From: an uncultured Clostridia bacterium
GTDB taxonomy: Bacteria; Bacillota; Clostridia; TANB77; CAG-508
DNA: 64,000 bases
NCBI GenBank assembly: GCA_934162255.1
Contig: CAKPIG010000002.1
Location: 100,911 to 164,910 of the forward strand
Direction: 5' to 3'
Part shown: piece after piece, positions 1 through 7,832 of the stretch
Layout: each line of letters opens with the position of its first letter
How positions within the stretch are numbered: position 1 is the stretch's first letter
Notes under the pieces: generated by a model
Told to the model about the DNA's origin: nothing
The model's input: only the letters and a program-made list of their open reading frames with translations
The model's database searches: none
Made by a program: the position numbers and the translations under genes

Positions 1-1454
1 TTAATACGTTTTTTTGCATAATCTACCATAGTACCATTTGTAATAATGAAAAGCCAATCACTACTTTGAGCAAGTAGAAGTTCTCTAGCAGCTTGATTCA
101 AAGCCTTTTTTTGTAATCCCTTTGCATTAGGATAATCAGTTGCGAGTTCAACCATTCTAGAACCAGCTTTATGCAAATGCCTATGTGCATAATCATTTGT
201 CTCATTTAGCCAAACACCACTATATCCATTAGCACCCCAGCTAGAACGGCAAGGAGAAGAAACTTGAATATTAGGGTATTTGTCAATATATTCTGAAGGA
301 GTAATTAATTCAAAATTACACTCATCATAATAAATCTTTTTAAATAAAATATATAACCAATAAGGACCTTCATACCACCAATGGCCATAAAGCTCAGCAT
401 CATAAGGACATAAAATAATAGGTGGAACATCCATATAATCAGCAACATTATTAATCTGTTCAGTTCTAGAATTTAAGAAATGACCAGCTTGTCTTTCAGC
501 AGAATCTTTAGCCCATTGAATATTGTAATAATCTTTAAACTCAGTCTTTCCAGTTATTCTATGGTAACGAATACCTGTATGAACACGCACACCATTATGA
601 GCAATATAAGGTTTTATATAATCATAATCAGCCTCATAACCGATATCCCTGTAAAACTCTCTATAATTAAAATCACCAGGGTAACCATCGATAGAACTCC
701 AAACCTGTTGAGAAGAAGTCATATCTCTACCAAATGCAACTAATCCTTCAGGAGAAACTATAGGTGCATATGTGCCATAAATAGGTGTAGGGTTAGCATA
801 TAAAATTCCATGAGATTCTACAATAGCATAATCAATACCAAACTCTCTTAAATATTTATCAGCTTCAGGAACATAGCCACATTCAGGAAGCCAAATACCA
901 CGAGGTTTCTTGCCAAAATATTTTTCATATGTTTGAACACCAACCGCAATTTGAGCACGAACAGTTTCTTCTGTGACATAAAGAATTGGAAAATAGCCAT
1001 GAGTTGCACCACAAGTTATAATCTCCAAAACACCGATATCTTGAAAATACTTAAATTTTTCAATTAAATTGCATTTACATTCATCTCTAAAAAATTTAAG
1101 ATCACTAGTATATCTATCATAATAATAATGAGACAATTCATTAAGTCTAGAATCATATGCAGTTCTTTTAATTTCTTTTTCTGACAATTCAATTAGTTTT
1201 TTTAAATAATTAATATATTTTTTTTGTAACAATTTATTATCTAACATTGAAAGTAGAGGGGGAGTCATAGACATTGTTATTCTAAAATTAACACCTTCAT
1301 CTACTAATTTTTGAAAATTGTGTAATAGTGGAATATATGTTTCTGAAATTGCTTCATATAACCAAGACTCTTCCAAATAATCATCACTTTCAGGATGATG
1401 GATAAATGGCAAATGAGCATGTAATACAAAGCTTACATATCCTTTTTTTTGCAT
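1..1454 (-). CDS. GH57 1,4-alpha-glucan branching enzyme (C-terminus runs off the window)
   Basis: The reverse strand reads as one open frame from an ATG preceded by AAGGAG, starting MQKKGYVSFVLHAHLPF, to the window edge (about 484 residues seen). The HAHLP motif, GIWLPECGY near residue 191 (candidate nucleophile Glu) and CPYDAELYGHWWYEGP near residue 351 (candidate acid/base Asp) are the conserved regions of family GH57 branching enzymes, which make alpha-1,6 branches in glycogen in the cytoplasm. It lies downstream of a DUF4912 gene on the same strand, 72 bases apart, a pairing I recall from other Firmicutes. The end of the DUF1957-type C-terminal helical domain is missing. The family is clear; the exact branching specificity is inferred. 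Confidence 0.9.
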   Translation of the reverse strand, partial: MQKKGYVSFVLHAHLPFIHHPESDDYLEESWLYEAISETYIPLLHNFQKLVDEGVNFRITMSMTPPLLSMLDNKLLQKKYINYLKKLIELSEKEIKRTAYDSRLNELSHYYYDRYTSDLKFFRDECKCNLIEKFKYFQDIGVLEIITCGATHGYFPILYVTEETVRAQIAVGVQTYEKYFGKKPRGIWLPECGYVPEADKYLREFGIDYAIVESHGILYANPTPIYGTYAPIVSPEGLVAFGRDMTSSQQVWSSIDGYPGDFNYREFYRDIGYEADYDYIKPYIAHNGVRVHTGIRYHRITGKTEFKDYYNIQWAKDSAERQAGHFLNSRTEQINNVADYMDVPPIILCPYDAELYGHWWYEGPYWLYILFKKIYYDECNFELITPSEYIDKYPNIQVSSPCRSSWGANGYSGVWLNETNDYAHRHLHKAGSRMVELATDYPNAKGLQKKALNQAARELLLAQSSDWLFIITNGTMVDYAKKRI

Positions 1455-1526
1455 ATTTAATCTCCTTCATTAAATAAGTCGCAGGGAAAACTATTTGATT
1501 TTATTTTAGCCCTACGACATATTTTA

Positions 1527-2339
1527 CTAAAATTTTTCTGAAAATTCACCAGAAGATGGGTTTGAAATTCTATCAAAAAATGAAATATCTTCGTTTTGAT
1601 AAATTCCAGAATAAAGTTGTTTGAAAAGTTCTTTACTAATATAAGGAATACTAGTTGAACCTTTTAAAGCAGGTAAATGTTTAACAATATCATATAATGT
1701 AACTGAATGTTCAACATTATTTTTTACATTTCTGAACTTAATTGTATTATTCTCATTTGTATTAAATAATACATGGTCATTAGGTGATTCTATGTTATTT
1801 GAATTTGAAATATAAACATAATCTGGTTCATTATTTTTTTGAACTGAATTAGGTTTTCGTCCAAGTTCGACAGTATAATCACACTTACTATCATTTATAT
1901 GTAAATACCAACTATTTGCAAAATCATTGATAGGAACTTCAAAACTATATCCAAGAGTTTTATTGTGAACAATTAAAACTGGTCTAGTATTATTAAAGAA
2001 ATTTTCTCCATATTCTTGAACATAATTTGCTCTATCTTCATCTGAAATATCCCAATATACAAATAAAGTATTTGGTGTTTGATAAAGAATTTTTACAATA
2101 GTTTCATTATATCTATAAGGTAAATCATAATATTCTACAATTTCTACAGCAGGCTTAACTTTTTTAGTACTTTTCTTTGCAGTAGTCTTTTTAGCAGTTG
2201 CTTTTTTTGAAGTAGTCTTCTTTGAAGTCGTTTTCTTTTTAGCAGTTGTAGTAGTTTTGGCTTTAGATGTAGACTTTGCCTTTGTAGTAGTTTTTTTCTT
2301 TTCTTTTAAATCTTTTGCTTCTTTTGTTTTTTCTGGCAT
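1527..2339 (-). CDS. DUF4912 protein with Lys/Thr-rich N-terminal tail
   Basis: A 270-residue protein. Residues 1 to about 62 are a low-complexity basic tail of Lys, Thr, Ser and Ala built from repeats such as KKTTSKKTTSKKATAKKT, reminiscent of histone-H1-like tails. Residues about 68-190 (YDLPYRYNETIVKILYQTP, then VYWDISDEDR) match my memory of DUF4912, a domain of unknown function found next to glycogen-branching enzymes. AGGAGG precedes the ATG. The gene is upstream of the GH57 gene and probably cotranscribed. A role in glycogen metabolism is guilt by association only; the basic tail could bind nucleic acid or another polyanion. Confidence 0.75.
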   Translation of the reverse strand: MPEKTKEAKDLKEKKKTTTKAKSTSKAKTTTTAKKKTTSKKTTSKKATAKKTTAKKSTKKVKPAVEIVEYYDLPYRYNETIVKILYQTPNTLFVYWDISDEDRANYVQEYGENFFNNTRPVLIVHNKTLGYSFEVPINDFANSWYLHINDSKCDYTVELGRKPNSVQKNNEPDYVYISNSNNIESPNDHVLFNTNENNTIKFRNVKNNVEHSVTLYDIVKHLPALKGSTSIPYISKELFKQLYSGIYQNEDISFFDRISNPSSGEFSEKF

Positions 2340-2448
2340 TTTTTATCCTCCTATGTGAAAAGACAATATTTCCTATATACTATACTAAATTGAAAATAAA
2401 TTCAAGAGAAAATTGAAAAAATGTGCAAAAAATTTGGTTTGAAATTTA

Positions 2449-2476
2449 TTGACAAAATAAGATAAATAAGTATAAA
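2449..2476 (+). promoter_or_regulatory. Candidate sigma-A promoter of the pilin/lectin-like gene
   Basis: TTGACA at 2449-2454 and TATAAA at 2471-2476 with a 16-base spacer, 52 bases upstream of the ATG. The motif match is good but AT-rich background weakens it. Confidence 0.5.
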
Positions 2477-2528
2477 ATAAAACAAAATGTTTTAAAATAA
2501 ACATATCAAAAGAAGAAAGGATGGGAAA

Positions 2529-4244
2529 ATGAGAAAAAAGCAAAAAAGAACAGAAAGAGGAATAACACTAATAGCTTTAGTCGTAACAATAGTAGTGCTA
2601 TTAATATTAGCAGGAACGACAATTGCAATGCTGACAGGAGATAATGGGATAATAGCAAAGGCAGCAAAAGCAAAAGAAGCAACAGATAAAGCGGCAAGTG
2701 AAGAAGAGTTAGGATTGCAAAGAACATTACAAGAAATAGCAAGTAGAGTACCATCAGTAGAAGGATATAATGATATAAAAAAAGTAAATAGCCCCAAATT
2801 AGCAGAGGGAATGATACCGGTAAAATGGAATACAAACAAAAATGTATGGGTTGTATGTGATGAAAACGATCCAACTTGGTATAACTATGACTCAAAAGAA
2901 TGGGCAAATGTAATGTTGAGAGATGGTAGCAAGTATACACCAGGAAAAGATGTAGAAGAAGGAACAGAAATAGCTGATAAAGACTTAGGAAGCATGTACG
3001 TATGGATACCAAGATATGCGTATACAATAACTAACACAAATAATAAAATAAATGTAACATTTGTAAAAGGAAACACAAATGAAGGAGTAAACGGAGAAAT
3101 ATTCACAACAGATGAAAGTGTAGACACAACATCAACAAAATTAATACATCCAGGGTTTAATTTAGGAGGAAGTCCACTAACAGGAATATGGGTAGCAAAG
3201 TTTGAAGCAAGTGGAGTAGATGATAATGGGAATGCAGTAGGAAATGCAAGCGAAAATAGTACAACTCAAATATATGCACCAAATACTAATACAATCGCAC
3301 AAAGTCTACCAAATAGAATAAGCTGGAGACATATAACAATTGGAGAATGTGAACAAAGAAGCATGGAAGTTGCGACAAAAGATAGTTTTGGATTGAAAAA
3401 TGCAAATAGCCACTTAATGAAAAATAGTGAATGGGGAGCAGTAGCATATTTATGTTATAGTGATTATGGAAGTGTACCACAAATAAATGCAGCAGGAACA
3501 ATAAAAACGACACCATATTGGTACGCATATGATATGTATGCAGGACAAGGACCAAAAACAAATGATTCAAACAATTATAGTACAACAAACGGAATGCTAG
3601 CAAGCACAACAGGAAATACAACAGGAGTATATGACATGAATGGTGGAGCATGGGAATATGTGGCAGCATACATAGATAATGGAAATAGTAATTTGAATAG
3701 TGGTAAAAGTTATTTCGAAAATCAAAAAGTAAAATCAATATATGCAAGCTTATGGGACGAATATGAAGCGAGTGAAGAAGAAAAGAAGAATAAAATTAAA
3801 ATAGATGACCAGACAGAATTAACTCAAAGTGGATTATGGGGAGATTCTACTAATAAATTAGTAGAAATAAAATATCAAAATGCAAGAAAGAGATTGACAC
3901 AAGCAGTATTTGATGGAATGGCAAAACATAAAGGAATAGGAGTAAATGAAATGACAACAACATTCTCATATTATACAGCATATCAAAATACAAATGGAGA
4001 TTATGCACGAGGATGGTTTGTAGACCCAGAAGTAGCTGCAGCGGAGAAGACAAAAGAACAATATATATCAGGAGTAGCAAGATCATGGGATAATGATTTA
4101 ATACGTATCGGGCATTCGTCTCGTCCGTTCGTGTACCGTGGTGGCGGTTTCAGTATCGGCGGTGGTGCTGGTGTATTCTATTCAGACGCGAGCTACGGTT
4201 ACGGCGATAGCAGCAGAGGGTTCCGTCCAGTCGTTGTGGTGTAG
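2529..4244 (+). CDS. Prepilin-like protein with FGE/C-type-lectin-like domain; probable DGR target
   Basis: A 571-residue protein. Residues about 10-40 form a type III/IV prepilin signal: basic leader ending ERG, then ITLIALVVTIVVLLILAG, very close to the three tandem pilins at 10.8-12.2 kb, so it should be processed by the same prepilin peptidase and join or tip the pilus. The remainder resembles the formylglycine-generating-enzyme/C-type-lectin fold: YVWIPRYAY near 157, DMNGGAWEY near 367, RGGGF near 545, ending RGFRPVVVV. That C-terminal pattern is typical of proteins diversified by diversity-generating retroelements. The last 47 codons are 57% GC in an otherwise AT-rich gene. Start: AGAAAGGATGGGAAA before ATG. 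No reverse transcriptase is in this window, so active diversification is inferred. It could also be a non-diversified lectin-like minor pilin. Confidence 0.8.
   Translation: MRKKQKRTERGITLIALVVTIVVLLILAGTTIAMLTGDNGIIAKAAKAKEATDKAASEEELGLQRTLQEIASRVPSVEGYNDIKKVNSPKLAEGMIPVKWNTNKNVWVVCDENDPTWYNYDSKEWANVMLRDGSKYTPGKDVEEGTEIADKDLGSMYVWIPRYAYTITNTNNKINVTFVKGNTNEGVNGEIFTTDESVDTTSTKLIHPGFNLGGSPLTGIWVAKFEASGVDDNGNAVGNASENSTTQIYAPNTNTIAQSLPNRISWRHITIGECEQRSMEVATKDSFGLKNANSHLMKNSEWGAVAYLCYSDYGSVPQINAAGTIKTTPYWYAYDMYAGQGPKTNDSNNYSTTNGMLASTTGNTTGVYDMNGGAWEYVAAYIDNGNSNLNSGKSYFENQKVKSIYASLWDEYEASEEEKKNKIKIDDQTELTQSGLWGDSTNKLVEIKYQNARKRLTQAVFDGMAKHKGIGVNEMTTTFSYYTAYQNTNGDYARGWFVDPEVAAAEKTKEQYISGVARSWDNDLIRIGHSSRPFVYRGGGFSIGGGAGVFYSDASYGYGDSSRGFRPVVVV
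4104..4244 (+). other. GC-rich 3' block, candidate DGR variable region (VR)
   Basis: From the CGT codon at 4104 base composition switches abruptly: 81 of 141 bases are G or C, and third positions change from A to C, T or G. The block encodes the C-terminal ligand face of the lectin-like fold (R-I-G-H-S-S-R-P-F through R-G-F-R-P). Many codons have the NNC/NNT form expected when AAC or AAT template codons are mutated at adenines (ATC, GGT, TAC, GAC, AGC). The GC-rich final bases including GTCGTTGTGGTG could act as the homing-initiation sequence. I found no second copy that could be the template repeat. Confidence 0.65.
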
Positions 4245-4379
4245 TGCTTTTGGATGCAAGCTTATGTTGATTATAAAAACGAAAAAAGTTTGTCAAGATT
4301 AGTTGTTACACGGAAATTTTTATTTGAATACTTTATTCTGATAATTGATAAATATTCAAATAAAATTCCAAAACACCTA

Positions 4380-4408
4380 TTGACAAAGATAAACAAAAAT
4401 GGTAAAAT
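4380..4408 (+). promoter_or_regulatory. Promoter of the infC-rpmI-rplT operon
   Basis: TTGACA at 4380-4385, 17-base spacer, TAAAAT at 4403-4408. It lies about 190 bases before infC, leaving a long leader. The 353-base stretch 4245-4597 otherwise holds no convincing gene. Confidence 0.6.
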
Positions 4409-4510
4409 AAATACTGTTACAAGAAGAAGTTATCCACTTCTCACCTTATCTATGAGGAAAAAGGTTAGAAAAAATAAGTTATAATAGTAATTATATCTAT
4501 ATTTTTGTGG

Positions 4511-4541
4511 AATTGGCTTGTAACAAAGGCCAATTTTTTTT
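4511..4541 (+). terminator. Leader terminator/attenuator before infC
   Basis: AATTGGC (4511-4517) pairs with GCCAATT (4529-4535) and is followed by a run of T to 4541. Sitting in the leader between promoter and infC, it fits the transcription-attenuation control by ribosomal protein L20 known for infC-rpmI-rplT leaders in low-GC Gram-positives. Small upstream hairpins (AGAAG/CTTCT near 4420-4440) could be the antiterminator, but I could not fold this. Confidence 0.6.
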
Positions 4542-4597
4542 GGCAAAGAAAAGATTAAAAATCACTTTTCTAAAAGCAAAAATAACGGAGGTGTTTT

Positions 4598-5110
4598 ATT
4601 ATAAAACAAGAATTACCTATAAATGGGCAAATAAGAGCCAAAGAAGTTCAATTAATAAGTGATGATGGAGAAAAATTAGGAATGGTGCCAATATCAAGAG
4701 CACTAGAAATTGCAGGAGACAAAAAATTAGATTTAGTATTAGTTGCACCAAATGCAGAAGTACCAGTTTGTAAAATAATGAATTATGGTAAATACAAATT
4801 TGAGCAAGCAAAAAAAGAAAAAGAATCTAAGAAAAAGCAAAAAGTTCAAGAAACAAAAGAACTAAGAATCACACCTAATATTGAAGAACACGACTTTGGA
4901 TTCAAAGCAAAAAATGCAAGAAAATTTCTAGAAGATGGTAACAAAGTTAAAATAACAGTAAGATTCAGAGGTAGAGAATTAAACAACACAAAAATGGGAG
5001 AAAATGTTTTAAATCAATTTATTGAAACATTAGAAGACATTTCAACAGTAGAAAAAAAGCCAAAACTAGAAGGAAAAAATATGTTTATAATTTTAGCTAA
5101 AAAAGCTTAA
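4598..5110 (+). CDS. infC: Translation initiation factor IF-3
   Basis: The ATG-initiated frame (4682) would lack the conserved N-terminus. Reading upstream in frame gives INGQIRAKEVQLISDDGEKL, the canonical IF-3 start, beginning at an ATT codon (4598; ATA at 4601 is the alternative) five bases after GGAGGT. A non-AUG start is the hallmark of infC, allowing IF-3 to repress its own translation by rejecting non-AUG initiation. About 170 residues, normal length; C-terminal RFRGREL and related motifs are present. It binds the 30S subunit and checks start codons. First gene of infC-rpmI-rplT. Confidence 0.95.
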   Translation: MIKQELPINGQIRAKEVQLISDDGEKLGMVPISRALEIAGDKKLDLVLVAPNAEVPVCKIMNYGKYKFEQAKKEKESKKKQKVQETKELRITPNIEEHDFGFKAKNARKFLEDGNKVKITVRFRGRELNNTKMGENVLNQFIETLEDISTVEKKPKLEGKNMFIILAKKA

Positions 5111-5149
5111 CAGCTTAATATATAAAAACATTCGAAAGGAGTAAAAACT

Positions 5150-5353
5150 ATGCCAAAACTAAAAACAAATAAAGCAGCAAAAAAGAGATATTCTTTAACA
5201 GCTACAGGAAAAGTAAAAAGAACAACAGCTAATAGAAGACATTTATTAGCAAACAAAACAAAAAGACAAAAATTATCTAGCAGACGCCCAGGAGCATATG
5301 CTGATAAAACATGTGAAAATACAATTAAAAAATTATTACCATATGGTAACTAA
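5150..5353 (+). CDS. rpmI: 50S ribosomal protein L35
   Basis: A 67-residue, very basic protein starting [14 protein letters not shown] with [15 protein letters not shown], the L35 signature. GAAAGGAG precedes the ATG. It sits between infC and rplT in the conserved order and should share their promoter and L20-dependent control. Confidence 0.97.
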   Translation: MPKLKTNKAAKKRYSLTATGKVKRTTANRRHLLANKTKRQKLSSRRPGAYADKTCENTIKKLLPYGN

Positions 5354-5384
5354 GAAGTAGATTAGGAATTAGGAGGGAAAATAA

Positions 5385-5735
5385 ATGGCAAGAGTAAAAT
5401 CAGCAATGACAACAAGAGCAAGACATAAAAAAGTATTAAAACAAGCAAAAGGATACTATGGAGCAAAACACTATAGATTCAGAAATGCAAACCAAGCAGT
5501 ATTAAAATCATTATCATATGCTTATGTTGGAAGAAAAGATAAAAAGAGTAATTTCAGAAAATTATGGATAGCAAGAATAAATGCAGCAGCAAGAATGAAT
5601 GGAACAACATATAGCAAAATGATAGCTGGACTAAAAAAAGCTAATGTAACAATAAATAGAAAAATGTTAGCAGAAATAGCTGTAAGTGATCCAAAAGCAT
5701 TTACAGAAATAGCTGAAATAGCAAAAAAAGCATAG
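5385..5735 (+). CDS. rplT: 50S ribosomal protein L20
   Basis: A 116-residue basic protein, [20 protein letters not shown], with AKGYYGAKH and [13 protein letters not shown], all L20 hallmarks. AGGAGGGAAAATAA precedes the ATG. L20 nucleates 50S assembly on 23S rRNA and in Bacillus represses its own operon by binding the leader. Last gene of the operon, followed by a strong bidirectional terminator. Confidence 0.97.
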   Translation: MARVKSAMTTRARHKKVLKQAKGYYGAKHYRFRNANQAVLKSLSYAYVGRKDKKSNFRKLWIARINAAARMNGTTYSKMIAGLKKANVTINRKMLAEIAVSDPKAFTEIAEIAKKA

Positions 5736-5740
5736 TAATA

Positions 5741-5787
5741 AAAAGAATAAAATCGGAACATTAAATGTTCCAATCTTATTCTTTTTT
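5741..5787. terminator. Bidirectional terminator between rplT and spoVAE
   Basis: AAAAGAATAA (5741-5750) pairs with TTATTCTTTT (5776-5785), with an inner GGAACA/TGTTCC stem. T-rich on both strands, so it can serve the convergent rplT and spoVAE genes. It overlaps the spoVAE stop codon. Confidence 0.85.
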
Positions 5788-6144
5788 CATTTTTGGCTTA
5801 GAAATCAAAGAAGCAATATATCCAAAGAACACAGCTGCTGCAATTCCACCAGCAGAAGCAGTAACACCACCTGTGAATGCACCAACTAGGCCATATTCTT
5901 TAACACCTTTAATTGCACCTTTTGCAAGATTATATCCAAAACCTGTTAAAGGAACAGTAGCACCAGCACCTGCAAAATCTACAACATACTGATAAATTCC
6001 TAGACCTCCAAGAATAGCACCAGTAGTAACAAAAATAACTAAGATTCTAGCAGGAGTAAGTTTTGTTTTATCAATTAATATTTGTCCAACAACACAAATG
6101 GCTCCTCCAACAACAAAGCATTTTAAAAGTTGTAACCAATCCAT
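5776..6144 (-). CDS. spoVAE: Stage V sporulation protein AE (SpoVAE)
   Basis: About 122 residues from the ATG eight bases after GAGG (an in-frame GTG three codons upstream overlaps the ribosome site and is less likely). MDWLQLLKCFVVGGAICVVG, GAGATVPLTGFGYNLAKGAI and further hydrophobic spans match SpoVAE, an inner forespore-membrane component of the channel that takes up Ca-dipicolinic acid during sporulation and releases it on germination. Third gene of spoVAC-spoVAD-spoVAE. Expression in the forespore (sigma-G) is expected from the family; I did not find a clear sigma-G promoter. Confidence 0.93.
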   Translation of the reverse strand: MDWLQLLKCFVVGGAICVVGQILIDKTKLTPARILVIFVTTGAILGGLGIYQYVVDFAGAGATVPLTGFGYNLAKGAIKGVKEYGLVGAFTGGVTASAGGIAAAVFFGYIASLISKPKMKKE

Positions 6145-6159
6145 AATATACACCTCACT

Positions 6160-7161
6160 TTATATTTCAATACTAACTGCATGAGCAATACCGGGAATAG
6201 TCTCACCTTGTTGAGATGATGTCGAATTTGTTAAAGCACCAGTTGCAATTAGTAATAATCTCTTTATTTTTTTATCTTTTAATTGTTTAAACAAATATCC
6301 AGAAAATACACTAGCACAGCATGCACAACCACTACCACCAGAATGGGTATCTTGTTTTTCTTTATCGAAAATAAGAACACCACAATCATTATAGTTAGAC
6401 TTTATATTATATCCATTATCTAAAGCTAAATCAGTCAAAATATCTTTTCCAATATGTCCAAGGTCACCAGTGATTATTGCATCATAATAGTTAGGACTTC
6501 TTCCAGTATCTTTAAAATGAGTTACTAGAGTATCTAATGCGGCAGGGGCCATTGCAGAACCCATGTTGTTTGCATCTTTAATTCCCATATCAACAATTTT
6601 TCCAGTTGTAATATGTGTTATAAAAGGACCAGTTCCTGATTTTGATAATATTGCAGCACCTGCACCAGTAACTGTCCATTGAGATGTAGGTGGCCTTTGG
6701 TTGCCAAGCTCTAGTGGAAATCTGAATTGCTTTTCGGCACTACAGAAATGACTTGATGCAGCACATAATACATAATTTGCACAAGATTCAGCAAAAACAG
6801 CACCTAAACTTAAACCTTCAACAAATGTAGAACAAGCTCCAAATATTCCAAAAAAAGGAATATTTAAATTTCTAAGTCCAAAACTAGAAGAAATACATTG
6901 ATTTAATAAGTCTCCGGCAAAGCAATATTCAATATCTTGAGAGGCAACACCTGATTTTGATATAGCCATATTAACAGTTTCTTTTATAATTTTGCTCTCG
7001 GATTTTTCCCAAGTTTTTTCACCCCAAAACTCATCATCTAAGCATTGGTCAAAATAGCTAGCAAGTGGGCCATTAGCTTCTTTTGGACCTACAATAGAAG
7101 CAACATTTAAAATAGATGGAGGAACATCAAATTTAATAGTTTGTTTTCCAATTTTCTTCAT
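6160..7161 (-). CDS. spoVAD: Stage V sporulation protein AD (SpoVAD)
   Basis: About 333 residues with a thiolase-like fold: GIFGACSTFVEGLSLGA, AASSHFCSAEKQFRFPLELG, RPPTSQWTVTGAGAAIL and GSGCACCASVFSGYL match SpoVAD, the dipicolinic-acid-binding subunit of the SpoVA channel. I choose the ATG ten bases after AAAGG; an in-frame TTG two codons upstream is closer to the ribosome site than usual. It lies between spoVAC and spoVAE with short gaps, so one operon. Confidence 0.95.
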   Translation of the reverse strand: MKKIGKQTIKFDVPPSILNVASIVGPKEANGPLASYFDQCLDDEFWGEKTWEKSESKIIKETVNMAISKSGVASQDIEYCFAGDLLNQCISSSFGLRNLNIPFFGIFGACSTFVEGLSLGAVFAESCANYVLCAASSHFCSAEKQFRFPLELGNQRPPTSQWTVTGAGAAILSKSGTGPFITHITTGKIVDMGIKDANNMGSAMAPAALDTLVTHFKDTGRSPNYYDAIITGDLGHIGKDILTDLALDNGYNIKSNYNDCGVLIFDKEKQDTHSGGSGCACCASVFSGYLFKQLKDKKIKRLLLIATGALTNSTSSQQGETIPGIAHAVSIEI

Positions 7162-7176
7162 AATCAATCGACCTTT

Positions 7177-7641
7177 CTATATTAAAGTAATAGTTTGTGT
7201 GTTAAATATCAAATAAACAATTCCAACAATAATAGAAGTTGAAATTCCAAAAACAAGAACAGGACCTGCAACAGTGAACATTTTTCCGCCGACTCCCATA
7301 ACATATCCTTCTGACTTATATTCCATGGCAGGGGAAACAATCGAATTAGCAAAACCTGTGATTGGTATCAAAGAACCCGCACCTGCAAATTTTCCTATTT
7401 TATTAAAAATATTTAATCCCGTAAGAAAAGCACTAATTCCAATTAAAAGAATAGATACAATTGTTCCAGAAACCTCTTGTGATAATCCTCTAGTTTTACA
7501 AAAATTTAGTATAATTTGACCAATTGAACAAATTAATCCACCAACCCAAAAAGCATTAAAACAATTTTTTAAAATAGGAGAATTAGGTGATTTTTCATTA
7601 ACATAATCTTGATAATTTTGTTTAGAATCTAATGGCTTCAT
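7177..7641 (-). CDS. spoVAC: Stage V sporulation protein AC (SpoVAC)
   Basis: 154 residues with four or five hydrophobic segments; FWVGGLICSIGQ, GAGSLIPITGFANSIVSPAM and KSEGYVMGVGGKMFTVAGPV are SpoVAC signatures. AAAGGAGG precedes the ATG. It is a membrane channel component for dipicolinic acid and shares the repeated membrane motif with SpoVAE. First gene of the leftward cluster; spoVAA, spoVAB and spoVAF are absent here, as is common in clostridia. Confidence 0.94.
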   Translation of the reverse strand: MKPLDSKQNYQDYVNEKSPNSPILKNCFNAFWVGGLICSIGQIILNFCKTRGLSQEVSGTIVSILLIGISAFLTGLNIFNKIGKFAGAGSLIPITGFANSIVSPAMEYKSEGYVMGVGGKMFTVAGPVLVFGISTSIIVGIVYLIFNTQTITLI

Positions 7642-7701
7642 AATAACCTCCTTTAAATATATTACACAAAGTATTTCCCAAAAATTAAATATTATACAAT
7701 C

Positions 7702-7733
7702 AAATATTACAGAAATATTACAGAAATATTACA
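7702..7733. repeat. Three tandem copies of an 11-bp unit
   Basis: AAATATTACAG occurs at 7702-7712 and 7713-7723, then AAATATTACA at 7724-7733, in the divergent region between spoVAC and the pilus operon. The unit is about one helical turn, so it could be stacked protein sites, or simply a slippage product. Confidence 0.6.
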
Positions 7734-7768
7734 AATAATACAGTTAAATTACATTTTACCTAAAGTTC

Positions 7769-7796
7769 TTGACTTTTTGTCTAAAAAAGGTAAAAT
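7769..7796 (+). promoter_or_regulatory. Candidate promoter of the type IV pilus operon
   Basis: TTGACT at 7769-7774, 16-base spacer, TAAAAT at 7791-7796; the first pilus gene starts 37 bases downstream. Confidence 0.55.
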
Positions 7797-7832
7797 AAAA
7801 ATAAGCGTAATTATAAAAGCAAGGAGGATAAA

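Noticed and set aside
480..743. Plus-strand frame opposite the GH57 gene
   Set aside because: Antisense shadow of a clear conserved gene; no ribosome site.
2492..3747. Several Leu-rich minus-strand frames opposite the lectin-like pilin
   Set aside because: Leu/Ile/Phe-rich translations are typical of the complement of A-rich coding DNA; no start signals.
4245..4380. Template repeat or reverse transcriptase directly downstream of the variable region
   Set aside because: No GC-rich copy of 4104-4244 and no reverse transcriptase motif was found nearby or elsewhere in the window.
4254..4484. A 76-residue plus-strand reading frame after the lectin-like gene
   Set aside because: It has no ribosome site, no recognisable protein, and the infC promoter lies inside it; more likely leader DNA.
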